This document shows positions 23,976 to 32,720 of a DNA stretch of 64,000 nt, one piece after another. The notes beneath the pieces are model-generated. The model did not search any database, had not been told where the DNA came from, and worked only from the letters and a program-made list of their open reading frames with translations. Each line of letters starts with the position of its first letter. Positions within the stretch are counted from its first letter, which is position 1. This DNA is from Mucilaginibacter sp. UR6-11. Its GTDB lineage: Bacteria > Bacteroidota > Bacteroidia > Sphingobacteriales > Sphingobacteriaceae. Where the stretch lies: the NCBI RefSeq assembly GCF_020880695.1, contig NZ_JAJIWO010000011.1:62001-126000 (forward strand), in the 5' to 3' direction. Position numbers and translations under genes: made by a program.

Positions 23976-25346
23976 TTAAAATAATGCAAAGGTGTCGCGC
24001 ATCCAGCGGCCTTCCAATTCTTTGTAGGCAATAGATATTTCGTGGCCAAGGTCTTTAAATACCATTATGCGTTTACTGGGTTTAATGTTATTATAAGCCG
24101 CATATTCATTATTTGGCGGGGCAAACGGATCCAGCAAACCTATACCCATTATGGTAGGGCAGGTTAAATTGGTGGCAAAGTTTTTAACATCAAAATAGTC
24201 CAGGTTGTCTAATACTTTATTCATGGTTAAACCGGGCTGTGTCGCAACATATTTGGTAATGTCGCTAATGGGCCATTTTACTTCGCCAACCAGGTTACGT
24301 ATGTCGCATAGGATAGGATTTTGCGCCGAGCAAAGCCGTACCCTTTTATCTAAACTGGCGGTTGCCACGGCCAAGAACCCGCCCATGCTGCCACCTGATA
24401 CCAGTATCTGGTCATGCCGAAGGTCTGGTTGCGCACAAATAAAATCAACGGCACGTAAACAGTCAGCAATTACACCACGCATAACGTACTTGTTTTTATC
24501 TTCGATGTGATAAAAAATAAACTCGTCCCTGCGGGTATCAACCGGCCCGCGGCTGTTTCCCTGGCCCCTTACATTTAAGGTTATAATTACCAGGTCATCA
24601 TCCAAACCCATTAACGGATTTAAAGCAACCTGGTATCCCGGAAGGCCAAGCAGGACAGAAAACTTGCGGTTTTTGTTGTGTGTTTTTGGCATGGTCATCC
24701 AGCCCCTGATCATCATATTGCCTAACGACTGCATTTCAATCGCGTATACGCGCCGGTTATCTTCATCCATTTTAGGGATGCCAACTACCTTGAACTTGGG
24801 CGGCACTTTAGCCAGCTCGTCTTTTACAGTTTGCCAGAATACTTCAAAATCAGCCGGTTTTTGGTATTGCGATACAATTTGCTCGGGCCTTATACCAAAT
24901 ACCTTTTTTATCGTATCATCATAGTCGCTTACATTGATGATGAAACTGAGTTTGTAAAAGCCAACGCCATTGGCGGGGATCTCAAAATTATATTTTTCAG
25001 CGCTTTTTTTGCCGATCCTCACTTTGATGGAATCCTCACGTAAAAACTTGCCGGTTTCTGTAGTAACCCGGTATGATACCTTTCCAATCTGGTCATTAGG
25101 TGTGGTGTTTTTCACCTCAAAGGTATATTGGGCCTTGTTATCAAAAAAAGCATTTTTATTGGCCGGGGTTAAAATAGTTGATATTTCACCGTCATCGCCG
25201 GTTTCGTCTTTTGCCGGGACGGATGCCGGCGTGCCGTCATGCGTTTGTGCATCGGCGCTCCCGGGCAATTGTACACCCAGAATAACCACCGACAGTGAAA
25301 TTATTTTTATCAGGCCCTTAAATATATTAGTTGTCCTTTTCAGCAT
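23976..25346 (-). CDS. Secreted acetyl xylan esterase-type hydrolase (AXE1 / carbohydrate esterase 7-like)
   Basis: A 456-residue protein: signal peptide (about 1-33), a beta-rich N-terminal domain of about 120 residues, and an AXE1-type alpha/beta hydrolase domain. The catalytic triad appears complete: nucleophile in SGGSMGGFLA, Asp in GLLDPFAPP and His in DLGHEIS. The VRGQGNSRGP segment is typical of AXE1 and cephalosporin-C deacetylase. The likely reaction is removal of acetyl groups from plant polysaccharides or oligosaccharides. The extra N-terminal domain distinguishes it from the roughly 320-residue CE7 enzymes. It sits between an acyltransferase and a barrel protein in an operon. Confidence 0.85.
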   Translation of the reverse strand: MLKRTTNIFKGLIKIISLSVVILGVQLPGSADAQTHDGTPASVPAKDETGDDGEISTILTPANKNAFFDNKAQYTFEVKNTTPNDQIGKVSYRVTTETGKFLREDSIKVRIGKKSAEKYNFEIPANGVGFYKLSFIINVSDYDDTIKKVFGIRPEQIVSQYQKPADFEVFWQTVKDELAKVPPKFKVVGIPKMDEDNRRVYAIEMQSLGNMMIRGWMTMPKTHNKNRKFSVLLGLPGYQVALNPLMGLDDDLVIITLNVRGQGNSRGPVDTRRDEFIFYHIEDKNKYVMRGVIADCLRAVDFICAQPDLRHDQILVSGGSMGGFLAVATASLDKRVRLCSAQNPILCDIRNLVGEVKWPISDITKYVATQPGLTMNKVLDNLDYFDVKNFATNLTCPTIMGIGLLDPFAPPNNEYAAYNNIKPSKRIMVFKDLGHEISIAYKELEGRWMRDTFALF

Positions 25347-25356
25347 AGGGTCGGGT

Positions 25357-26589
25357 TTATTTTATCGCTACCGAATTATTATCAGGATTACGCGCTCTAT
25401 TCCTGATCAGGAAATCTGATTTACGGATATAATGATTGAGCGGTTCCTCTATCGTTTTAAAAAGTAAAACTGACAGTGCGTTCAGCAAAATAAAGGCATA
25501 AAGTAAATTCAATTTATCATACTCAAATGGTGAGTGCCAGTTTACGCCCCACTTATCATACAGTTCAAATACATAGTTGTTTAACCATTCGGTAGCTTTA
25601 TGGATAAGGTTATAGAGCCAGCCTAAATGGATCAGGTAAAATATATAGGAGCTTTTACCCAATAGTTCGACAAATGGCATAGCCAGCAATCTTTTTAAGG
25701 CAGTAGTTTCCGTTAATATGCCATAAAAAAACAAAGCCACTGCCAGACATAAAAAATAATTATTGACGATGATACCAGTCGGGCTTTCAACCCCGGCTGC
25801 CCAGCCTTTGGGTATGGGCTGCAGGGCCATAACCAGCACACATAAAAATATCAGCAGGAAACCTAAATAGGTGTATACTATTTTATTGGTACGCTCAAAA
25901 CCCTTGTTTAATACAATGCGGGCCAGTTGTATGCCAACAAAAAACTCAAAACAGCGCCCAAAAAAAGTAAACAGCATTACAAACGGAAAATTGCTGAAAA
26001 AGCCATACCAGTTAACTTGGCTAAATATTAGTACCAATACAACAGCAATGGCAGTTAATACCAATGGCTGTATATAAAATTTGCCATATTTTTTGGCGAT
26101 AAGAAAGATGATTGGCGCCGAAAAATAAAAGCATTCCTCGACAGTGAGGCTCCATCCCTGTGCAATGCCGGTATCCCAAAAACGGTAAAAGAAACCGCGG
26201 ATAAACGTGATGTTCATTACCATTAACCAAACCGGGTTTTGATAGCCCCGGGTTATGCTTTCGTCTTTGGTAAAAAAGTAATAAATAAAAGCGCAAAGGG
26301 TAAGCAGGGCATACATGGGGTATATCCGCGCCACCCTGTTTTTAAGATATTGCTTAAACCAGTCGGCTGTTAAATGAAAATTATTGTAATACCTGAAAGT
26401 GATTAAAAAGCCGGATAGCACAAAGAAGATAGATACCCCGATATGGAACTCACCAAGAAAACGTTGCACAATATGAGGAAAAGAATCATCAAATACATAA
26501 TAGTAATGTGATACAAAAACCAGGTATGCGGCCAATGCACGCACGCCGGTTAAAGCCGGAAAGTAGTTTTGTACAGGTTTTTGTGCCAA
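25357..26589 (-). CDS. Acyltransferase family 3 membrane protein
   Basis: A 410-residue protein with about ten membrane helices. The N-terminal FPALTGVRALAAYLVFVSHYYY carries the catalytic histidine typical of the acyltransferase-3/OafB family, and a downstream RVARIYPMY segment matches the conserved arginine region. Members transfer acetyl or other acyl groups to sugars of surface polysaccharides, or to lipids and antibiotics. No ATG is available upstream of the conserved region, so the TTG at 26589 is used. It is probably the first gene of the operon running to 20966; an acyltransferase and a deacetylating esterase as neighbours suggests turnover of acyl groups. Confidence 0.85.
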   Translation of the reverse strand: MAQKPVQNYFPALTGVRALAAYLVFVSHYYYVFDDSFPHIVQRFLGEFHIGVSIFFVLSGFLITFRYYNNFHLTADWFKQYLKNRVARIYPMYALLTLCAFIYYFFTKDESITRGYQNPVWLMVMNITFIRGFFYRFWDTGIAQGWSLTVEECFYFSAPIIFLIAKKYGKFYIQPLVLTAIAVVLVLIFSQVNWYGFFSNFPFVMLFTFFGRCFEFFVGIQLARIVLNKGFERTNKIVYTYLGFLLIFLCVLVMALQPIPKGWAAGVESPTGIIVNNYFLCLAVALFFYGILTETTALKRLLAMPFVELLGKSSYIFYLIHLGWLYNLIHKATEWLNNYVFELYDKWGVNWHSPFEYDKLNLLYAFILLNALSVLLFKTIEEPLNHYIRKSDFLIRNRARNPDNNSVAIK

Positions 26590-26693
26590 ACGACCTATTA
26601 TTTAATTGTATTTAAAATACTTGTTCGTGCTTTTAGTGCAAAAGTGATGCCGCCGCCTGGCAGTTTGCAATTCCCGGTTTACAGGTGACTGAT

Positions 26694-27677
26694 TTATTGG
26701 GTGTTGTCCTCTGAAAACTGCCTGGCGTTAACTGCACTGCCCTGTACAACGCCGCTGTTTAGTATCTTTTGGTCGATATAATATTGTATTTCTGATTTCT
26801 TTAATCCCCAGTTTGGGGCGATGAGTAATTCGCGGTCGCTCAAACCAAACAGGCGCTGTATCACTACGTCCGGCCTTACCAGCGGCAACAGCTCGCAAAG
26901 AAACCCGGCATATTCGTCAAGGCCGAATAGTTTAAAAGGCTCGCGTTTGTATTTCACCCCCATAACTGATCCTTCAACGATATGCAGGTGGTGAAACTTT
27001 ACAAATTTTATTTGCGGATGGCGGTTTATCTCGTCAGCGTATTTTAGCATCATTTCCCGGGTTTCCCACGGGAAGCCAAAAATAGTATGGACGCAAATAT
27101 CGAGTTTGCTGTTTTCAACCAGTTTCAGGGCAGTTAATAAATCGTCGTGGCTGCAACCGCGGTTTATCTGGTCAAGCGTTTCGTTATAGATGCTCTCCAT
27201 GCCCATTTCCAGGTCGACATCAAAGCGGTCGGTATAGCTTTCCAGCAGGGCTATCTTTTCAGCGTCGATACAATCGGGGCGGGTACCTACACTCAGGCCC
27301 ACAATATCCTCGGGGCAATAGCTCAGCGCCTCGTCATACAGGGCTTTTAAATAATGTACGGGAGCATAGGTATTGGTATTGGGCTGGAAGTAGATGATAA
27401 ACTTATCGGCCTTATTGCCTTTACGGGCACGCTCCATACCCTCCATCACCTGTTGCTTAATGGTGCTGGCATTACGGCTTACTGATGGGGTAAATGAATC
27501 GACATTACAATAGGTACAGCCGCCAAAACCTTTGCTGCCGTCGCGGTTGGGGCAGGTAAAGTTGCCGTCGACAATAACCTTAAATACGCGGTGCCCGGGG
27601 TACTTCTCTTTAAGCCATGGCCCATAGTTATTGTAACCCTTTTCCCAAATACTTGCCGGTGTGTCTGTTAGCTGCAT
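26694..27677 (-). CDS. TIGR01212-type radical SAM protein (YhcC-like)
   Basis: A 327-residue radical SAM enzyme of the YhcC/TIGR01212 group. The cluster motif has the unusual long spacing of this family, CPNRDGSKGFGGCTYC, near residue 40, and the VGTRPDCIDAEKI, MGMESIYNETLDQINRG and HTIFGFPWETREMM segments follow. The reaction is not established with confidence to my knowledge. The start is ATG 27677, giving the EKGYNNYGPWLKEKYP opening. A strong terminator at 27719-27756 isolates it from the upstream GH76 gene. Confidence 0.92.
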   Translation of the reverse strand: MQLTDTPASIWEKGYNNYGPWLKEKYPGHRVFKVIVDGNFTCPNRDGSKGFGGCTYCNVDSFTPSVSRNASTIKQQVMEGMERARKGNKADKFIIYFQPNTNTYAPVHYLKALYDEALSYCPEDIVGLSVGTRPDCIDAEKIALLESYTDRFDVDLEMGMESIYNETLDQINRGCSHDDLLTALKLVENSKLDICVHTIFGFPWETREMMLKYADEINRHPQIKFVKFHHLHIVEGSVMGVKYKREPFKLFGLDEYAGFLCELLPLVRPDVVIQRLFGLSDRELLIAPNWGLKKSEIQYYIDQKILNSGVVQGSAVNARQFSEDNTQ

Positions 27678-27718
27678 TGCCGCAAAGATACGGATTGCTG
27701 TGCAAATGCCATGTCACA

Positions 27719-27756
27719 AAAAAAGCATAACCGGCAGCGGCCGGTTATGCTTTTTT
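27719..27756 (-). terminator. Strong bidirectional terminator behind the GH76 gene
   Basis: A 17-bp perfect stem (27719-27735 with 27740-27756) with loop AGCG; the GC-rich inner part is flanked by A and T runs on either side. It lies 19 bp past the GH76 stop and 42 bp before the next gene's start. Confidence 0.88.
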
Positions 27757-27774
27757 AGATTTAGGTTGAATGCA

Positions 27775-29187
27775 CTATTGAATTTTTACCGATGTAACCA
27801 AATCATTGGCCGTCGGCGTAAGATTCGGAAAATGTGGCGTATCACCAGCAGGCAGCGTCCATGCCTGGCCGGTGAAATTGTCATCGGCGTACATGGTTAC
27901 TGTCCATCCCGCAGGTACTTTTGCTGATGATGCCCAATCGTTCACGAAGCCGTAGGGCGTTAGCTGCGACAGGGTATAATTTCCTTTTGGGATAGTGCCG
28001 GTTACGGTACCGCCATATAAAGTATTCTGGTAAAAAGTAACCCCCGGATACAGCTGCATAAAAGCTACCAGGCTGCAAGCCTCATAAGTTTGTATATAGC
28101 CCGTTGGGCAGGCAACGGCGTAATTACGGTAAGTTAAATTACGGGACGGATCGCGGTTTGCCCAGCCAGTATCAACATTGGTTTGAACCCAGCTTAGGTA
28201 TTGGGTTTGTCCACCCTCGTTTATCAGCTGCATCAGGTAATCAGCAAAGATGGCTTTCATCACGCCCTGCTCATTAAAATCGCCCTCGGCAGGTAAAATG
28301 CCCTGCGCGTTGCACATGTTGTTTTTTACATAGTCGGCATAGCGGGTAGCGTCAGAAAGGTAGGCGCTGTTGCCGCTTTGTTTGTAAAGTGCAAAGGCAG
28401 CGCCAATGGCTGTGCCCGAGTTATAGGTATAATCAGTACCGCCCGGAGGGTTGGTGCCGATTTTATTGTCATAAACCTGGCCCGTTGAAGTATTGGTTAG
28501 ATTAGCTTTTGCCCAGGTATAAATAGATTGTGCTTTTGTTAGATACGCACTGTTGCCGGTTAGGTTATACAAACGCATGGCAGCAATAACGGTTGGAAAG
28601 TTAATGCACGAGTTTTTGCCCGAGTGGTTAAAATCCCAAAACATGCCGCCATTTGTCGGGTCATATGATCCGGCCCACACACGGTCAAAACCGGCCTGGG
28701 CGGTGGTTAAATAAGTGGCGTTGCCGGTAATTTGATTGGCGCGCGCCAAAGCCATCACCCACCACATCATGTCGTCATAAATAAACCATACCGTGGTGTT
28801 GTTCCAGTCGTATTGAGCGTACTGGTTATACCCTCCGGTATACATATCGTTTACCCGGGTAAGTGCTGCTGATGTACGCGTGCGGATATAATTATCCATT
28901 GCCATATCCCAAAAGATGGCGTTGGTCCAGATAGCCGCTATGTTATCTTTTAACGTGGTACTGTAATACAGCTTGGTAGCAGGGTTATAACACGCCGTAT
29001 TAAATGCGTTATAAGCAGTAGTAGCATCGGCGGGGTCCCACGAGTTAAATGAACCTGTAATAGCGGCTGACGGGACTGAACCCAAAGTTGTTTTGCCCGG
29101 AGGGACCTGATTTTGAGCCCCCTCTTTTTTACTGCAACTTAAAAACGCAACACATGCGCCCAACATTAAGATACTTGCTTTCTTCAT
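27775..29187 (-). CDS. Lipoprotein glycoside hydrolase family 76 (alpha-1,6-mannanase type)
   Basis: A 470-residue protein beginning with a lipoprotein signal (lipobox AFLSC, Cys near 18). Residues about 45-385 form the GH76 alpha/alpha barrel: the adjacent catalytic aspartates are in IYDDMMWWVMAL, with FWDFNHSGKNSC and FNEQGVMKAIFADYLMQL also typical. GH76 enzymes cut alpha-1,6-mannan backbones, for example of fungal cell walls. The last 75 residues form a separate module with YADDNFTGQAWTLPAG, resembling a beta/gamma-crystallin-like domain, possibly for binding. No SusCD pair accompanies it. A strong terminator follows. Confidence 0.9.
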   Translation of the reverse strand: MKKASILMLGACVAFLSCSKKEGAQNQVPPGKTTLGSVPSAAITGSFNSWDPADATTAYNAFNTACYNPATKLYYSTTLKDNIAAIWTNAIFWDMAMDNYIRTRTSAALTRVNDMYTGGYNQYAQYDWNNTTVWFIYDDMMWWVMALARANQITGNATYLTTAQAGFDRVWAGSYDPTNGGMFWDFNHSGKNSCINFPTVIAAMRLYNLTGNSAYLTKAQSIYTWAKANLTNTSTGQVYDNKIGTNPPGGTDYTYNSGTAIGAAFALYKQSGNSAYLSDATRYADYVKNNMCNAQGILPAEGDFNEQGVMKAIFADYLMQLINEGGQTQYLSWVQTNVDTGWANRDPSRNLTYRNYAVACPTGYIQTYEACSLVAFMQLYPGVTFYQNTLYGGTVTGTIPKGNYTLSQLTPYGFVNDWASSAKVPAGWTVTMYADDNFTGQAWTLPAGDTPHFPNLTPTANDLVTSVKIQ

Positions 29188-29545
29188 AATTGTAAGAATT
29201 AGTGTTTATTAATTGTTTAGTAGTATTAATAACAATAATTGTAGGTCCAACTACCACAAGCTATACCTAAACGAAGACGCTGGTTGCCCAAAGGCAAGCC
29301 CGTTCAATAATAACCATTCAACAACTTTTCGATCTTTATGGGGGGGACAGATCGGTTTATAATTAATTTACTTATACGTTAAGTATCTTATAAAAGGTTT
29401 CGTATAACTTAATTTTTCGCGTTATTTTTTTAACTGAGATATTATAATGTCAGCCTCTACAAACGTTGCCGGATACTAAGAGTAATGGCAAAAAGGAAAC
29501 ATCGTTGTTAGATGCTTCCCTTTTAAATAATGTGGCTTATGTTAA
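29188..29545. other. 358-bp intergenic region between GH76 and GH95
   Basis: AT-rich and without a convincing ORF. It must hold the GH76 promoter on the minus strand, but I find no good TAnnTTTG match. A small inverted repeat, CGATCT...AGATCG (29330-29335 with 29349-29354), encloses a run of seven Gs. The GH95 terminator candidate lies at 29490-29524. Confidence 0.5.
29490..29524 (-). terminator. Possible GH95 terminator
   Basis: An imperfect hairpin of AAAAGGAA...CATC paired with GATG...TTCCCTTTT, about 22 bp downstream of the GH95 stop. The minus strand ends in a CCTTTTT tract. Several mismatches make this a weak call. Confidence 0.4.
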
Positions 29546-32020
29546 TTATATCCCTACCAATGTATAGGTTTTACCTGCTACCGTTGCAAAATCATATAAT
29601 AAAGTAGGCCTGGCTCCGGTTGGCTTTAGCTGCGCTTTGTCTGATATGATGGGCTTGGCGGTTTCCTCGTTCCGGTAAAAGAAGTTGGTATTTGCTCCTT
29701 TTGCAATTTTTAATGTGCCGCCCTGTAATTTTATGTTGTTTGGCACACGTAACCGGCAATTGCCACCAACCGTCGAGCGGATCTTTACTTCGGCCAGGTT
29801 GCCGTCTTTCCATTTCATGCTTACAATTTCAAAACCACCGCGTGCCCGCAGGCCGCTTACTGTTCCGCTTGGCCAGGCATCCGGCAGGGCAGGTAATAAA
29901 TTTAAAGAGCCGTCTGCGCTTTGCATCAGCATTTCGGTAATGCCTGCAGCGCAGCCAAAGTTGCCATCAATCTGGAACGGCGGGTGGGCATCAAACATAT
30001 TTGGATAGGTTCCGCCGCCATTATTTGAGCTGCCGCGATTTTTACCTGTAGGCGTAAGCTGGTTTTGTATCAGCTTAAACGCATGGTTCCCATCCAACAG
30101 GCGGGCCCATAAGTTAACTTTCCAGCCCATACTCCACCCGGTTGATACATCAGTACGGTAGATCAAAGAGGTACGTGCGGCATCAAACAGCTCGGGCGTA
30201 CGGTAAGGCGAGATCTGGTTTCCTGGATATAAGCCATACAGGTGCGATACGTGACGGTTATGGTCATGGGGGCTATCCAAATCATGCAGCCATTCCTGCA
30301 ATTGGCCGTATTGACCTATTTGCATCGGGGGTAAACGGTCGCGGGCGGCTTTTATTTTGGCAGCGAAATCTTGATCTACATTTAAAACCTTAGCGGCGGC
30401 AATAACCTCACTAAAAATATCAAAAACCAATTGGTTATCCATGGTAACTCCCGCGTCAATAGCTATCCCGTTGCCATAGGCTTCAGGGTTGTTCTCCGGC
30501 GATACGGAAGGCGATATAACCAGCCATTTGTGCTCAGGCTCCTCAATCAAAAACTCCAGGTAAAATTGGGCCGCACCGCGCAACGTATTATATACGGATT
30601 TCAAATAAGTTTTATCCGCATTGTACAGGTACCTGTCCCAAAGCTGGGTGCTTAACCAGGCGCCGCCCGACGGCCACAGGCCCGAATAGATACCGTCTAC
30701 AGGACCGGTAATGCGCCACAGGTCGGTATTATGGTGCGCCATCCAACCGCCCACGCCGTACATGTCTTTAGCGGTTTCTTTGCCGGTTTCACTTAGCTCT
30801 TTAACCATTTGTATCAGCGGCTCGTGCATTTCGGCCAGGTTGGTCTCTTCTGCCGGCCAGTAGTTCATCTCGGTATTAATGTTGATGGTATATTTACTGC
30901 CCCAGGGCGGGCTCATTTCCTTGTTCCAGATGCCCTGCAGGTTGGCAGGCTGTCCGCCCGGTTGTGAGGACGAGATCAACAGGTACCGCCCAAACTGAAA
31001 ATATAGCTCAACCAACTGCGGGTCATTGCCGCCGGCAAAATCATTGATCCGTTTATCGGTTGGGTTTTTAACAGAATCAGTCGAGCCCAGGTTAAGTTTT
31101 ACCCTGTTGAAGTACTTTTGATAGGCAGCGACATGATTGCTCACCAGTATTGAATACGGGATTGACCAGGCTTTATTCAGATAAGCGTTGGCCCGCGCCG
31201 ACTCGTCAGCACTTACATCGTCGTATTTTACAAAGTTGGTAGCTATGGAAATAAATAAGGTTGCCGATGTTGCTTTGGTTATATTAACCGAGGTGTCAGA
31301 TGCGGAAACCTCGCCGCCGTCTAATTTAACTTTTACCAATGCCTGGAATTTATCCCTCCCTTTCACGCCGTCCCGGCTGCCCGAAACGCCTGACAGCATT
31401 ACCTCATTCCTGCCCCTGGTTACCACAGCTGACTTTTGCGGGCTGGACATAGCCGCCGAAAAAGTAAGGCTGGCAGGTTTGCTTGCGGATAGATGCACCA
31501 CAATTACCTGGTCGGCATTGGATGCAAATACTTCGCGTTTATAGGTTACGCCATCAACTGTATAAATTGTGGTTGTTATGGCTTTGGAGATATCCAGGTC
31601 GCGGGAATAATTTTCATACAGCTTATGGCCCGGAAAGTTAAGATACACATTACCCACCGGCTGATAGCACATGCCATTATCAGGGTTTGAGCGCATAGCC
31701 TTACTGGCTATAGCAGCGGCTTCTTTACGTTTATTCTCAAATATCAGGCGTTGTACTTCTTTTAACACGGCTAAAGAGCCCTTGCTATCGTTGCGACTCG
31801 GGCCGCCGCTCCACAGTGTGGCTTCGTTTAATTGGATGGTTTCGCGTGCGGGATTGCCGTATACCATCCCGGCCAGGCGGCCATTGCCAACGGGCATAGC
31901 TTTTTCCCATACGCTACCCGACGGTTTATCGTACCATAGCTTTAAATCGTTTTTTTGTGCAAATAGGTTAGCGGTTGTACTTAACAGCACAAGCGTCAAC
32001 AAGGTTCTTCTAAAAGGCAT
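29546..32020 (-). CDS. Secreted glycoside hydrolase family 95 (alpha-L-fucosidase type)
   Basis: An 824-residue exported enzyme (signal peptide about 1-21 ending LFAQ). Family hallmarks in order: KLWYDKPSGSVWEKAMPVGNG at the N-terminus, QGIWN then NINTEMNYWPAEE (active-site asparagines), HVSHLYGLYPG, TGWSMGWKVNLWARL and AHPPFQIDGNFG (catalytic Asp region). GH95 comprises inverting 1,2-alpha-L-fucosidases and some alpha-L-galactosidases. It removes terminal fucose or galactose from plant or host glycans in the periplasm. It is divergent from the sugar-acid dehydratase gene across 700 bp, which may allow joint control of release and catabolism. Confidence 0.93.
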   Translation of the reverse strand: MPFRRTLLTLVLLSTTANLFAQKNDLKLWYDKPSGSVWEKAMPVGNGRLAGMVYGNPARETIQLNEATLWSGGPSRNDSKGSLAVLKEVQRLIFENKRKEAAAIASKAMRSNPDNGMCYQPVGNVYLNFPGHKLYENYSRDLDISKAITTTIYTVDGVTYKREVFASNADQVIVVHLSASKPASLTFSAAMSSPQKSAVVTRGRNEVMLSGVSGSRDGVKGRDKFQALVKVKLDGGEVSASDTSVNITKATSATLFISIATNFVKYDDVSADESARANAYLNKAWSIPYSILVSNHVAAYQKYFNRVKLNLGSTDSVKNPTDKRINDFAGGNDPQLVELYFQFGRYLLISSSQPGGQPANLQGIWNKEMSPPWGSKYTININTEMNYWPAEETNLAEMHEPLIQMVKELSETGKETAKDMYGVGGWMAHHNTDLWRITGPVDGIYSGLWPSGGAWLSTQLWDRYLYNADKTYLKSVYNTLRGAAQFYLEFLIEEPEHKWLVISPSVSPENNPEAYGNGIAIDAGVTMDNQLVFDIFSEVIAAAKVLNVDQDFAAKIKAARDRLPPMQIGQYGQLQEWLHDLDSPHDHNRHVSHLYGLYPGNQISPYRTPELFDAARTSLIYRTDVSTGWSMGWKVNLWARLLDGNHAFKLIQNQLTPTGKNRGSSNNGGGTYPNMFDAHPPFQIDGNFGCAAGITEMLMQSADGSLNLLPALPDAWPSGTVSGLRARGGFEIVSMKWKDGNLAEVKIRSTVGGNCRLRVPNNIKLQGGTLKIAKGANTNFFYRNEETAKPIISDKAQLKPTGARPTLLYDFATVAGKTYTLVGI

Positions 32021-32455
32021 AATCTTGGTTTACAGCTATAAAGCTATTTAAAAAACTAATACTGTGTAACCAAATAATAACAGGTGTAAGGAAAATATTA
32101 CAGTTGAAAGCCAATCTTATATTATATTTCCACGGTATGCTTAATTAGTAAGCTATTTTGTCCGTTCTTGAATTTTTAGATTGTTTTATTTCACTTTTTG
32201 GCGGGGTTGAGTTTAATCTTCATTCGAATGACACCTATTATATTTGCGAAGATCCAGGAGAAATGCTTTATAAGATTGCGCGTGAAGGAGATAAGAATAA
32301 TTATGCCGGCATAACCTAAGTTATACCGGCAAATTAACCAACTCAAACTAAATAACGGTATGCCAACCCCCTAATTGGCATGCGCTAATACAGTTGTTCT
32401 TACACGTGATATGGTTTAGGTTCTTTGAAGATAGAAAATATAAAATAATAATTTG

Positions 32456-32561
32456 TTGTTCATTTTGTTCACAATTTAATTTCCTGATTGTCAGTATGTT
32501 TGTAATTGTCAGCCTTCTTTTATAAGGGTAATTATATTTTATAAAAATAAATTGTGAACAA
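32456..32561. promoter_or_regulatory. Paired TTGTTCA half-sites (candidate operators)
   Basis: TTGTTCA occurs twice in direct orientation (32456-32462 and 32465-32471) and once inverted (32555-32561). The second and third copies are part of a 14-bp perfect inverted repeat (32465-32478 with 32548-32561). Such spaced sites just upstream of a promoter suggest binding by a LacI/GntR-type regulator with looping, though no regulator gene is nearby. Confidence 0.45.
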
Positions 32562-32583
32562 CCTTAGCCTATATAGTTTTTAA

Positions 32584-32611
32584 TTGTTTTATTTAAAGAT
32601 TTGCTACTTTG
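32584..32611 (+). promoter_or_regulatory. Candidate promoter of the sugar-acid dehydratase operon
   Basis: TTG at 32584-32586 and TACTTTG at 32605-32611 resemble -33 and -7 elements with an 18-bp spacer; the -7 is one base shorter than the TAnnTTTG consensus. It lies 110 bp before the chosen start codon and just downstream of the TTGTTCA sites. Confidence 0.35.
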
Positions 32612-32720
32612 CAAATAATAACACCAATTTTAAAATAACGGATATTTTATAAGATCGATGCAGTTGTCTGGTATGGACAAGGTGCCGCATATTCCGGGAA
32701 TTAAATTCACTATAAGAATT

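Larger units (their letters stand above)
32021..32720. other. 700-bp divergent regulatory region between GH95 and the dehydratase
   Basis: This long region contains two hairpin-forming repeats: 32304-32315 with 32320-32331 (12 bp, one mismatch, loop CTAA) and 32360-32366 with 32375-32381 (7 bp, loop 8). It also holds the TTGTTCA/TGAACAA half-sites described separately and a candidate promoter near 32584-32611. A 53-codon plus-strand reading frame starting at TTG 32158 and ending at 32319 reads like protein (it contains DTYYICEDPGEMLYKIAREG), but has no recognisable family and may be a remnant. Confidence 0.5.

Noticed and set aside
29286-29291. GCAACC on the minus strand upstream of the GH76 gene
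   Set aside because: No CGT at the required distance; the region continues TATAGC.
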